From NCBI GenBank assembly GCA_026413225.1, contig CM048555.1, forward strand, positions 80,855,785-80,919,784: a stretch of 64,000 bases of DNA, in the 5' to 3' direction. This document shows, piece after piece, positions 1 to 12,300 of this stretch (position 1 is its first letter; each line of letters begins with the position of its first letter). This DNA is from Otis tarda (Eukaryota; Chordata; Aves; Otidiformes; Otididae). Made by a program: the position numbers and the translations under genes. Below the pieces are notes generated by a model. The model did no database searches. It saw nothing but the letters and a program-made list of their open reading frames with translations, and was not told the origin of the DNA.

Positions 1-2121
1 ATTAACAGCAATTAACCGACAGCGCTTCCCCGGGCATCGAATCCAACAGTGCAGCACAGACCAATCTCTGCAACTCCGCTGAATTTCATTTTTAATTATG
101 AAACAGATTTTTTTTTTCCTTGATCATAGCAATTCGTATCCTATTAGTAACTCATAATGCTGGCCGCGATGGAAATGAGCAGAGAATTTTTATTACCTTT
201 TTACTATCCCCACTTCAATGCCAAATATAATTTCATTTCAGCATTAAAAGGAGGTAATTTTTACCCTCACGTGTCCTGGCAAGAACTGGTTTTTGGTTTC
301 AGAGAACTATTTCAGCGCGCTAGACGGCTGTAGTAGATATCTGTCTTCAGAGAACAGGAGCAAATCTGAATGTGTGCTCAGCAAAAGGGAAAACAGTACA
401 AGGAATAAAACCCCAACACATTTACACGCACGTGCGTATCAGCCCGCAGAAATAAATATCAGGAGCCATTCAAAGCTGGATACTGATACGGATATTCCCT
501 ATTTAAACCGGAATATTCAGCGCCGCGCTTTCAAAGCCCTTCAGCAGCCGAGCAGCGCAACCCTTCGCTTTGTACCCGCTACCAGACGGCAGCTCGGAGA
601 GCGCTTCAGCAATAACAAACTGGAATAGATAAAACCCTTCTGGGGCGGGTTCAGCATCTATATATAACGAAAGCTGTAAGCAAGTTTTCTGGAAGCAGAG
701 CTGACAATAGGCTCTCATAAAAAAAAAACCTAAAAAAAACCCAAAAAATCCCTGAGCTACAAAATGCAGCACTTGCCTGAAAGATTTGTACAGTCTCTCT
801 AGGGGTAGGGCTGCCGCTATAAATAAATATCTGCCTCTGAATCACAGATAATCTGCAACTAAATTTAAAAAAAAAAAAAAAAATTCTCTTTATTTCTGTT
901 CTGCCAAGCGTCACAGAAATTACCAAAACCTGGATTTTAAAATTAAGTTCGCCATTTTGCCATCAGTTTTTTCTCGCTCCTTATCCGAGTTGGGTCATGT
1001 GTCTGTATGTATTTTGAATATTTTTTGTATTTTGTATATTTTGAAAAAGAACATTACATCAGCAGGTAAAGACACCGCTTTCTAAAGCTTGATGTCAACG
1101 TGACATCCAGCACCGGGAACAGCGAGCCGTCATGTTGGCTCTAAGGTCCAAAAAGACATTGAAAGATTCATTTTATGAATGGAACGTGGAATAAAATCAC
1201 CTCCTGAATACTACAACCACGCTAGAAATGTTGGATCCTGAGTTCGTTGATAGATGGGCGGGGTTCTGATTAATGGTCCTAATGTCGTAAAGTTTATGAC
1301 AGTTTTATTTTACCTCTAAATAAATATTCTAAATTAAAATATCAATTCAAATCTTTTCAAACCATTCTTAGTCTTGAAAAAGACTTTCTCCCCCAGAAAT
1401 GCAGTCATTAGCTTACCTGACACAGACTGAATCCGAGTTGTTTCTTTCAAAAAAAGCTAATTTCAATAAAATCTATTAGTAATGATGGCACTACCAACTT
1501 TCTTCTGGTAACAAAACAAAAAAAAAAAAAAAAGAAATATTTCTTTCTGTACTTTTCAGCACCAATGTGTGTTACAGAACACCAAAAGTCTGTAATTTCT
1601 TACTATAATCACCAAATTCACGCCAAGGCAATTAATTTCAGGAAATTAAATGTTCATTTTTCCTTCAAAGGGCAATGGGCAAATTCAGCTGAAGTAATCA
1701 GAAGGATTTTCTTGACTTTAAAAGCGCTTTACTCCAGACTTTTCACCTAGAATCCTCAGGGCTGAGACTTGGGCTTTTAATATCCCTGAACTGATTGCTA
1801 AAGCCCAGAACGTGCAGGTAATGAGAAATCAGAGACAGCAGGATCTTGCTTCCCAACACAAATAAAGGAAGAGGGAAAAAAAAAAAAAAAAAAAAAAAAG
1901 AGACAAATAGGAACAAAGAGAAAGAAAGCACAACTGATGTTTTAGGATATTTTGATCTTGTCTTTATTCCTGGAAAGGCAGAGAGACTACCATATAAACA
2001 CCACTCTCTGGAAAATTTTTAAGTGATTCTCTCCAAATAACAAGCTCTACCACTGTACAGCAGCTCAGGAGGTCCTGTGAAGATTAATTAAAATTATCTT
2101 TTGGTCTAACTGACCACATAC
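1..2121 (-). other. ALMS1: ALMS1 intron 13 (partial)
   Basis: Intronic sequence continuing past the left edge. It contains poly-A runs near 866-882, 1517-1533 and 1876-1899. The first 650 bp are less repetitive and more GC-balanced than the rest. I found no reading frame resembling the next human ALMS1 exon. Confidence 0.7.
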
Positions 2122-3305
2122 CTGGACCTCTTTCCTCTTCCTGCGTCTCTCCGAAGGAACCTGTGGATATCCTACACCCACTGCTTTGCCACTTCCCTTG
2201 TCCCACTTCTCAGAGCGACTTTTCTGGTGGTCGATGGTACGATAAAGCTGGGACAGCCTTGGAGACACGCGCACTCTTTCCTGCCCAAAAGCCCTGATCA
2301 GCCTGGCAGTGTCAATGGTGGAAACGGAGCTGCTCACGTCAGTCTGAGTAACCGTTTCCATCTCCGTTTGGGTCACCGCATCCGATTCCGAGGTGGCGGA
2401 ACTGATGGTGGTGCCACGATCTCTACTGAGCCTCGTCTCTGAGGAAGTGTCACTAGGAGTTTCCAAGTATTGCTGGTCCTCCAAAATTTTGTTCATGTGG
2501 CTGATGATTTTTTCTCCTGATCTATTTTTCCTGAGTTCAACAAAGCTACTTTTATCATGGCTGACGCGTGGTGTTTCTTCAACATGAGTTGCTTTAGCCT
2601 CAGACACGCTCTTTTCTGGCAGCCTTGTTTTCTTCTGCCCTTTTTCCTTAATTTTCTTTTCAGAAACACTCTTTTCAGATTTTGTTGATATTAGCGTATG
2701 CTTAATGGGATTCTGAAGGACCTTGGCCAATCGGTCGAGGCGTTCAACGAGAGACAGCTCACCGTTACTCCTAAAATCACAGTGCTGGTGTCTCTTCTGG
2801 CACTCCAAGAACTTAATCCAGAGTTCATCCAAGCTACCACAGGAATGGGTTCTCTGTCTGGGTGGGAGGTCCTTCTCCACGTTCTCATTAAGGCGAGTTG
2901 TTTGGCTGCATGGCAAAGGATAATTTCTAGTCGTCTTGTGTTCCGCTTCTCTTCCGCCACGCTGAAGCGGCTCCTCTCCCGACATTTCAGTCCCCAAAGC
3001 TGCGCTGACATTTAGATCCTCACTCTTGCTGTAATCTGCCTCTGCAGTGAGTGGCAAGAATTCATTTTCACCGTCCTTTTTATGACGAACAGAGAAAAAC
3101 CGTTGGTGAGGATGTGCTCTTTTCCAATTCTGCAAGCCAGGGCCTAAGGAAGGTTGAGAACGTCCGACACCCGGACCATCTTCCGGCAGCTCGTTGTTAG
3201 ATAGGAAGTAGCTCTCACACGCGGGCATTGGATGATGAAGGTAGAACTGCGCGGATTTGAAGAGCGAATGAGTGGTTTTTACAGAATTCGAATGGTCTGT
3301 GCGTT
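2122..3305 (-). CDS. ALMS1: ALMS1 exon 13, equivalent of human exon 16 (residues 2131-2525)
   Basis: The acceptor TTTTCTTCTCTTCTAG|AA and donor GTCCAG|GTATGT give 1184 nt and 394 complete codons, ending at phase 0. Shared blocks with human: [15 protein letters not shown] (human SVFRSAKFYIHHPVH), [17 protein letters not shown] (human SLNELWNKYRERQRQQ), [19 protein letters not shown] (human ELSLVDRLDRLAKILQNPI), and [19 protein letters not shown] (human [19 protein letters not shown]). The [12 protein letters not shown] segment is a probable helix. The open frame runs through the acceptor into the intron up to 3369 and past the donor to a stop at 2065; those parts are intron, not exon. Downstream exons carrying the ALMS motif are outside the window. 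Confidence 0.97.
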
Positions 3306-6300
3306 CTAGAAGAGAAGAAAACACTTTAAATTTGGGGGTTTTTACACAGAAGCAAGTAGCAAACAGCAAATCTTACGCAGGATTATTTTCATCCTAACAC
3401 TTTCCAATCGCTTCAAGGATTAAAAGAGGGAATCATTCTACCCATTCGCAAAATGCCACAAATTTAGAAATGACATTTTGGCATTATTAAAAGTACACAC
3501 ATAGTATTTTCTATCATCTGGAACACAGAATCCAAGCGAATATTGAATCTGAAGGAGGAATCTAGACACACCAGAGGTAATTACCCAGACTAAAATGTGG
3601 ACTGAGTCTTTATATTTATGGAAAGTCACGACAGGCAGCCACAAATCATTTTGCTTCTTCTCAGACCAACGGCCAGGGAGTACAAACGTCCCCTAAGGCC
3701 ATGCCTGAACATTGTCTCTAAACCAGCTCAGAACAGGATTATGTATAATCCGACAGCTCCTAAACCGTACAGCTCCTAAACCATCTCCGACAGCACACCA
3801 TGATCTAGCCCTGCTTCGCTTTCAAGCTCAGATGACACATTTGAGTTCAAAGCAGCAATGAAATCCCCCCAGAACGTGCTACTCTCTGAAATTACAAAGC
3901 ACTGTATGCAAAAATCCAATTATAAACTCATCCGTAACAGACACGCATTAAGTACGCACGCAGCATGTCCTACAAGAAATACACTCTACAATAATTTTGA
4001 AGTCGTTTGTAATATTCTGAAAAAAAAATCAAATTTTAAAAAGTAAAAATGTTTCATGTTATGTTCTTTGTACAATGGACTGATTTATATAATGAACTGA
4101 AGGCAGAAAGCAGTAATCGTAGATGCTAGTGCCAGAAGGATTTCCCAAGTCCCTATGCTTATTGCAAGATGTTCCATGTCATTTTAGCCATTTCACGATG
4201 CCTTACAGAGCAGTAATAGCTTTAATATAAATTTAAAAGTCAACACAAAGGAAGAACAATCCATTTAAGAGCACTAACACAAGGGACTAGGCAACGGGGA
4301 GCCGTCAACAAACGCGTATCGAGCTCCATTAATGGCAGGAATCACGCTCGTGCTCGTTTCCCTCCAGCTCTCCAACATTCCTCACAAGTTTGTGGGTTTC
4401 CTGTTTGTATTTCTGTTGTTCTGTTTTGAACAGCCTTCTTTCCGTGATTGCGATCTATTGATGAAAAGAGAACTGGAAATCAGTTCTTCCTTTCCTCATT
4501 TGAGCAAGCTTTGCCACTGATTCAGCAGAAGTCCCACAACCAAGCCCGGCCCTACGCCAGGAGAAAACACCTACCTACCTCACAAGCTATGTTTTTTACA
4601 AAATCTCAATTACAGACAGAAAAAAGTGATGCAAGATAAGCTCAGGAAGGGTTACGATCGTGCGAATTCACACCGTTAACACTGCCTCGTAAACGGTATT
4701 TTTATTTAGTCACTTGTTTTCCTTATATTTTATACATCTCCTCCCTTCCCAACACAGACACGCTTCAGTGTAATATCAAGATCACGAAAAGCATCACCAG
4801 ATCCAGTCTCACTAACTCTAGAAAGAAAAATTCCTCCAATTTCAGACAAGGTCAGTATTTATACACCCATGTAAGAGGATTCCTCCACGTTCTCCTGACA
4901 AATGAGATCAGGCTTGGGAATACTACGCAGAATTTTTGCTATTTCCGTGGGTTTTTTTAAAGTTACCAGCAAAATGGAAGGAATGCAAACAGGCAAAAAA
5001 TAAAAGTAAGTTTATATAGAGAAACTTTTTTTTAAAAAAATGCATAACTTGCATAATTTTGAGCTCTAGACAAGCTCTGTGGGTAGGGGTAATCTTCTAT
5101 TAGACCATCTAAAAATATAATTGAAGAAGTCAGAGAAGATTTTAGACGTGCGAGTCTTCCTTCAGAAAGCTTGCTTAAATTCCCAGTTGTACTGGCTGGT
5201 TTAACATGGTACTTCGTTTGTTACTGCAGATTCTTGTTCCGGGAGCTCACTTCTATACATGTGCTTCTTCAACTCTGCCACCGTGACCCAGCATTCTTCT
5301 TCTGAGTCACTCGTAGTAAATGAGGAAAAGCATTTTTCTACCTTACTCCACTTGTTTCTGTATCGCTGCAGTTTATAAATTCTCTCTCATCATAGAGAAT
5401 TACTTCTTCCATTAGAAAAACGAGGTTAAGACAATATTGTCTTCATTGTTGCACTTATTCAGCTATTGCTCCTATATGCACTTACCAAAAGAGTAAAATG
5501 AGCGTAAAATAACCAAATTCAGTGTGTCTTATGCAATCATTTTACATTATCTTCTGGAAATAGCAAAATCTTTCCATTCTGAAGAGAAAAGCTTCAAAGA
5601 AAACCTCTTCTAAAGAGAAGAATTAGAATAATCAGAAGAAATTCCTATCAATACATCAGCACAGCTCTGTGGGGTGACCTTACCCCAGGCATATTGAGCT
5701 GGCTGCTTGAAAAGGACAAAAATAATCTCCAAAAATCCCCAAAATCCTATATAGCGACTGCCTAGAAGAGAGCAGGAACTCTCTAAATTAGAATCCGTTA
5801 TTCTGTTCATGTTTCAAGTCCCATCCCTCATTAACAGCCACAATTAAATTACCTCCTCGCAATTAGCTTGCTCTTTGTTTAATATAGTTTAACATGTGCA
5901 AAATCCTGTACTGTGCAATAAACAGCTTCCCTGAGGAATTAATAGCTGCGTTTAGGAGAGATGGCAACCACGCAGCAATTTTCTGTTGATGGTTACTTCT
6001 GTCCAGGAACAAGATGTAATTCTCAAACAGAATAAAAATCCTCATCCCAACTCAGACTCGAGGAAGTTCACCAGCCAGTCAGAACCACAGAAGGAGGTTT
6101 TGTACAAAAAAATTAGTCCTGATGGACCCTCCTAACTACTGTCATGACATACAGTGGCAAAATCATGAGTTAGCTCAGCATAATTTCATTTTGTCAGCAT
6201 TCCCAGCAAATAAAGCCTTAAAGCAGGCTACTACAGTAGCAAACTCTGACCTTCATCCCTCAGGAGTACCATCCAACAAGGTTAATGGAGGGGAGGAGGA

Positions 6301-9300
6301 AAGATACATCAGCGAAATCAAATTAAAATTCAGTTAAATACCAACATTACAGAGTTACTTCACATGACATCACGAGACATCAGCGCATTTGTGAGCAGGA
6401 ATACAACCCCAACCCACTGTACAGAGCCATCCCACCTGCTTTTATTTACCGGGGAATTTCTGCCATTTTCTACTTGGGCATCCATTGCACGCTGGCAAAT
6501 AACTAATGTCCAAGTATTTGGGCAGTCAGGGAGAAGCAGAAAGATTGGAAAGAGAAAAATGACTCAAAGTCAGCATCTTCAGGCAGACTATCAGCAACAC
6601 CATGAGACCAGAAATCATGGATCCTGAAAAGTAAATCTTTTGCTCTACTTTCTTTCACGTGTATGAAAACTCAGGTAAAATCAAACAGACACTTTAACTA
6701 CCTGGGGAAGCTTCCCTTTGCTCCTCAGCCCAGGCTAGCTTGGGCTTGGCCCTCTTACTGCAGATTCCTTCTTTATGCTTGATAGCTGCGCTGTCCGGAG
6801 GATTATCATCCCTTAAACCGAGCGTATTTGCCGGAAACCTTGAAGCAAGAGCATCATTTGGTCCTGCAGAGAAAGAGAGCAATAATTACGAGTAAAAGGA
6901 AAAACAGATACAGAAATTTCACAACAACGTCTGAAAGGAAGCCTGTATCCAAGTATCAGTACCAGTATATTCACCAACCAAAACCCACGATCCCCAGGGA
7001 GCAGCTCCAGCGACCAACGCAGCAGCATTAGGTATTGCACCGCACGCTTTTCCATGACCTTTGGTGACAAGGTTCTTCCCTGAGAGCTAGATGAATTTTT
7101 ACCTATTCTACTAACGAGCAGAGAAGAATACAGGAAAAGGAGCCTCAGACAAGCCAGACGCAGGACTTGGAACGTCCAGACTCCCTCCTGTTCACATGAA
7201 GATTCCAGACATTTTTACCGACTGATGTAAATAATTATTTTCCGAGTTCAGAATAGCCATGGAGAAAAAACTGGAAGACTAGAGTAGGTCTGTATAACCT
7301 CTAAACAAGAATTGAAGACAACAGCAGATCTCCCTTGCTATCATACCGCTGTCTGCTAACATTAGGAACCTAAAGTGGCCCCTAACGGATTTATCCGCCT
7401 GGTTACCTTCAGCGGACTCACTCAACTCAATTTCCTTCGGTTACCACTCACAAGCCAAGGATCCTAGCTACAGCAGGGAGTTTAAAAACCAAATTTTATT
7501 TTTTAATTCTGCTGTATGTTTTCTAGAACCTTGCGCTGCCTCATAGGCATAGTGAATTTTTATATCTAGCATCACCGTTTCCACAAAACAACAGACTCGG
7601 ATCACATTTGTTTCTCTCACTTTGACGATATCGCCACGTACAGATCGGGAAAAGGTAACGAGCAGAGACACGCACAAACGATTACAAGCACAATTTGTGG
7701 CTCTAACGTGCACTTACTGTCACCGCTGTATCAACTTACTTCCCCGGTGCACATCTGTAGGGAACTGGACATTTCTGGACTATTGGTTTTGTCTACAAAT
7801 AATTTTGGATGTCAAAAAGGTCGGACTGCAAACAAGCTGTAAATAAGACCTGTAACGCTGAAGTGATGTGTTCTTTATGTATAGAACTGAAAAATAACAG
7901 CAGGCAAAGCAACAGAAGTGGATGAATCACAGGTCATCCTCTCCTCTGGTAAGTGAGAAGTGTTTTTTACTGGGAGATGGGAGGCTGTGGGGAAGAGGTG
8001 AATACATATTTTAAAACACAGTTATAAATTACATTGTTTAGAGAAAGGCTTTCTGCACTGGAATTCTCTAGCACGGAGGAAGGATACTCAGTACTGAGAA
8101 AGCTATTATCCCAAATGCGTCTTGTATGACGCAGGTATTTCAGAACACACACAGACCAAATTAATTTAAAAAGGAGGAGAACGTACATAAATAAGGGAAC
8201 TAAAGAAGAAGAACTGGCAGAGACATGAAAGAGTCCACGCTGAACAGTAATTCCTGGAGGAAAGTAAAGAATTATCAAGCTGTAAAACGCTGAGCCTTGT
8301 TTCTTTCCGCCGCCAGAACGGAGCACTAACGTACCTTTCATCAAAGAAAACGAAACCGTAGCCCGCAGTCAGGACTCAGCTCTTTGTGCTATAAAGTGGT
8401 GTGAACACAAATAAAAGCATCTTTCTATTAAAAATCAACGCACTTACCCTAAACCGGTAGGACAGAAGAGTTCTGAGCTCAACAGAGACAATTCAGATAA
8501 ATAAGTACCTGAGCGAGAGCTCTCCGCACCGGTTTCCGACCCCGCTGGAGATATTTTGGATCCTGCCTTTAGGTAAGGAACATAATACATCCCAGTACTT
8601 CCAGAAGGTTTGTACGGCAGCAATAAGGGCGGATCTGCGGGGATGGAAGGCAAAGCAATTAGCAGAAGTCAGGCTGTAATCCTTTAACGGAAATGAAGAT
8701 AAAAGCAACAAATCAGGACCCAAGGAGACTGCTGAGGGCGTTCACTGCGTTAAATCCGGAGAAACAGCATATTCTTTAGGAAAATCGATTTGATGGACAG
8801 ACCCCTCGGTGGATAAGGAGTTGGCTGGACGGCTGCACTCAGAGAGCAGTGGTCAACAGCTCAATGTCCAGGTGGAGGCCGGTGACCAGTGGCGTCCCTC
8901 AGGGGACCAGCCGTGTTCAACATCTCTGTCAGCGACATGGACAGTGGCATAGAGTGCACCCTCAGCAAGTTCGCCGACGACACCAAGCTGTGTGGTGCCG
9001 TCAACACGCTGGAAGGGAGGGATGCCAACCAGAGGGACCTTGACAGGCTGGAGAGGTGGGCCCGTGCCAACCTCATGAAGTTCAACCAGGCCTAGTGCAA
9101 GGTCTGCACCTGGGTCATGGCAATCCCAGGCACAAATCCAGGCTGGGTGGAGAATGGATTGAGAGCAGCCCTGAGGAGAAGGACTTGGGAGTGCTGGTGG
9201 GTGAGAAGCTCAACATGAGCTGGCAATGTGCGCTTGCAGCCCAGAAAGCCAACCGCATCCTGGGCTGCATCAAGAGGAGAGTGGCCAGCAGGTCGAGGGA

Positions 9301-12300
9301 GGGGATTCTGCCCCTCTGCTCCGTTCTGGTGAGACCCCACCTGCAGCACTCTTCAGCAAGGCCTGTTGGGACAGGACAAGGGGTGATGGTTTCAAAGTAG
9401 AGGGAGGCAGATTCAGATTAGACATTAGGAAAAAATTTTTTACACTGAGGGTGGTGGAACACTGGCCCAGGTTGCCCGGAGGGGCGGTGGATGCCCCATC
9501 CCTGGAAACATTCCAGGCCAGGTTGGCCGGGGCTCTGAGCAACCTGATGTGGTTGGAGATGTCCCTGCTCCTGGCAGGGGGTTGGGCTGGGTGGGCTTTG
9601 AAGGTCCCTTCCAACCCAAACCATTCTGTGATTCTATTCTATAGAATAAATATCAATTATTAATTATTTAATTAATATCCATCCAAGGGTTAGAAGGTTG
9701 ACTGTCACTTGGCTCGAAAAAATAGCTTGCTTGCCTATTCAATATTAAATTTGTAACACTAGGGTGACAAACACTGACTTTGAAAAAAAAAAAAAAAACA
9801 CACCTCACATACCCACATAGCTCCCAGCTGATCCACGTTTAATGAAGTAATTTTAAATGAGCAAGGATATCTGTATCTCAAGTGAATAAAAACACTGTGC
9901 TGCCATAACAGAATTCCAGCAAATGTTTGGACCAGAACTTAGCTGACTTCTAATAGCAAAGAGAAGAAGCGATCAGATAGATGAAATGTTTTTTGAACTC
10001 TGATATAACAGAAGAATCTCCTTTATGGACCTATTGTATTTCAAACACCTTCAGGAAAGAGATACAAAGCCTGGAGCCCAGGAAAAATACCGGAAACAAG
10101 ACAAGTCGACACACACCAGTAGTATAAAACATCACCGTGGGAAACCACTGCGCAACATCCACCTTCCTCTGCCAACAGATTTTAAAAGCCCTGCACATTT
10201 TTCTATTTATTCTATTGAAAACAGCAATGTGCATATTTTCCTCTTAGTTTTCATACTACCTTGACTGGAGAAGTACATCAGTAGTCAGATATCTCTTGAT
10301 AAATTCTAAGCAGTGAACTTAATAAAATTATCTAGAAATAAATGTCAGAAAATGTTCTTGAACCAGACCCAAGAAATTCAGTTCCAGGTAAGCCTGAACT
10401 GAACTACCACTGTGTTTATACGGCTCCCTACCCACCAGACTGCAAAGCCCAAGTTTAAGGGTTGGGTTTTTTAAATAGCAACTTTTAATATCAAAACCAA
10501 CTTGAAATATCAAAATTATCTCCAAATTATCCCACAAAATGGTTGGGTTTGGTTTTAATACCTACAAATATCTCAAATTTGAAAAGATGGAGGTCTACAT
10601 CTGCATATGAGGCACTAATTTACTCACCAGTCTGCCTTGGGAAAGAGGAAATCCTGTGAAGAGATGAAGTTGTATCGCTGGGAAGTTCATGTGCTTTCTG
10701 GAGAGACGACTGGCGGCCAGCGTTTTCACCAGCTTGTGAATTAACATAAATTTCTGCTGAAAAGGTTGTTTTTCCCGGACTTTCCGTCGTTATCTGAGTG
10801 CTAGCATCACAAGTACTCTTCCCAGTTTTTGCAGGAACTACAGAGCTGAAGGTATTCGTCAGATTACGTCCCCCTGAACCCGGAACAGTGACTTGTGGTC
10901 TGTCACCGCCTTGCAGAGGCGGCTCTTGCCCTGCTGTCCTCGCAACAGAGGGAAGCAGGAGGCAGGGATCCGCTGAAGACACCGGCATTGGGAAAGATGA
11001 AGATCTTTGATCTTCTGGAATAAGGTCACCAGCTGATAATTTAGAAACAGCTTCTGTTAAAGTTTCTGGAGTTTTTAAAGCCATCTGTTGAGTATTAACC
11101 TCAGGTTTATCCTGTGATGTCACCTCATTTTCAGTACTCACGTCGCTGTTCAGCTCTGAGTTACTACACTTTGAGGAAAGAGTTATGTGGACACACGACA
11201 GTACTTTCTTAGTGGGTGATGAAGGAGATGCAGACGCAGCGGATAAAACCTCATCTGCAGACGAACCGTGAGACGTACCGATTTGCTCTGTCACAACCTC
11301 TTTCTGAATGAAAGGAACTTCACCAGAAGGACTTTTCTTCTCTTCTTCCAACAATTTGATACAGCCTTTCAGCAAATCAGTTCGTACGGCTGGATCTGAA
11401 CCTTCTAAGCGCTCATACAGTTGGATGCGACCACGTGGACTGCTTTTTGCCTCCTGGTAGGAGCTTACAGAATGAGACTCATTAAATCTATTCATTTCTT
11501 GACTGAATCTTCTGTTGCAGTCAAGGCCCCCGAGTCTGGCGCTATGCCTGCCCAACTCAATCACATCTTGAGGCAGAACATGAGAATTTTTTGCACTAAG
11601 GGTCTGTCTTTTATCAGCACGGATGCTTACAGAATCCCGATCTGACAAACAGTCTGTTTCTTGATAAGCTCCAGCTCTGTTACTGTCAGTGGAGACACGA
11701 TGAAACCTGTCTTTCTCAGCAGTAAAAGCAATCTCGTTAGACACCGAGCCAGCAAGCACTGGACTTGAAGGAGGACAGGTCTTAGATCTTTCCCAGAGTG
11801 GTTTGCCATAGCTCTGTTCCTCGGTGCGGGCAGAGTCAGGCTCCAAAGGCATTATCCCATCAAGACCATCTCTAGTAAGGCTACTGGCAAGCGCCATGGA
11901 AGTCAACGGCGACTGCAAACGTTTTCGGGACGAAAAGGTGATAGAAGTGATTTGCTTAGCCATTTCTTCCGAACACTTTTCCACAGACAGCTTCTTCTGA
12001 GCTGGCAAGTGGACTTCTGTTTGTATGTCCGAAGCAGCTACAGAACTCACTGCGTCCCATTCCTTCTGCAACGGCGGATGAAGTTCAACAGCAGCGTCAG
12101 AATGACTAGTCGCAACTGTTTGATGCTGGTTGCAGCCAGGTGTTTGAATGGTACTCGAAGTTTTAAACGGCGTATCCTTCAGCAGGCAAGAGTCAGAAGG
12201 CTCAGCTCCATAAAACGGCATGGCTTCTCGTAAGCTTGACTCCAGAAGCTCCTTAGTCTTGACTGCTTGTGTTGGCCCGTCAGTTTGAAATCTTTCACTA

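Noticed and set aside
293-628. 111-codon plus-strand open frame
   Set aside because: No homology, intronic to ALMS1, no splice or promoter support.
2065-2121. Extension of ALMS1 exon 13 to the stop at 2065 as the gene's true C-terminus
   Set aside because: A good donor (CAG|GTATGT) at 2122 and the known longer C-terminus with the ALMS motif argue that this is intron read-through.
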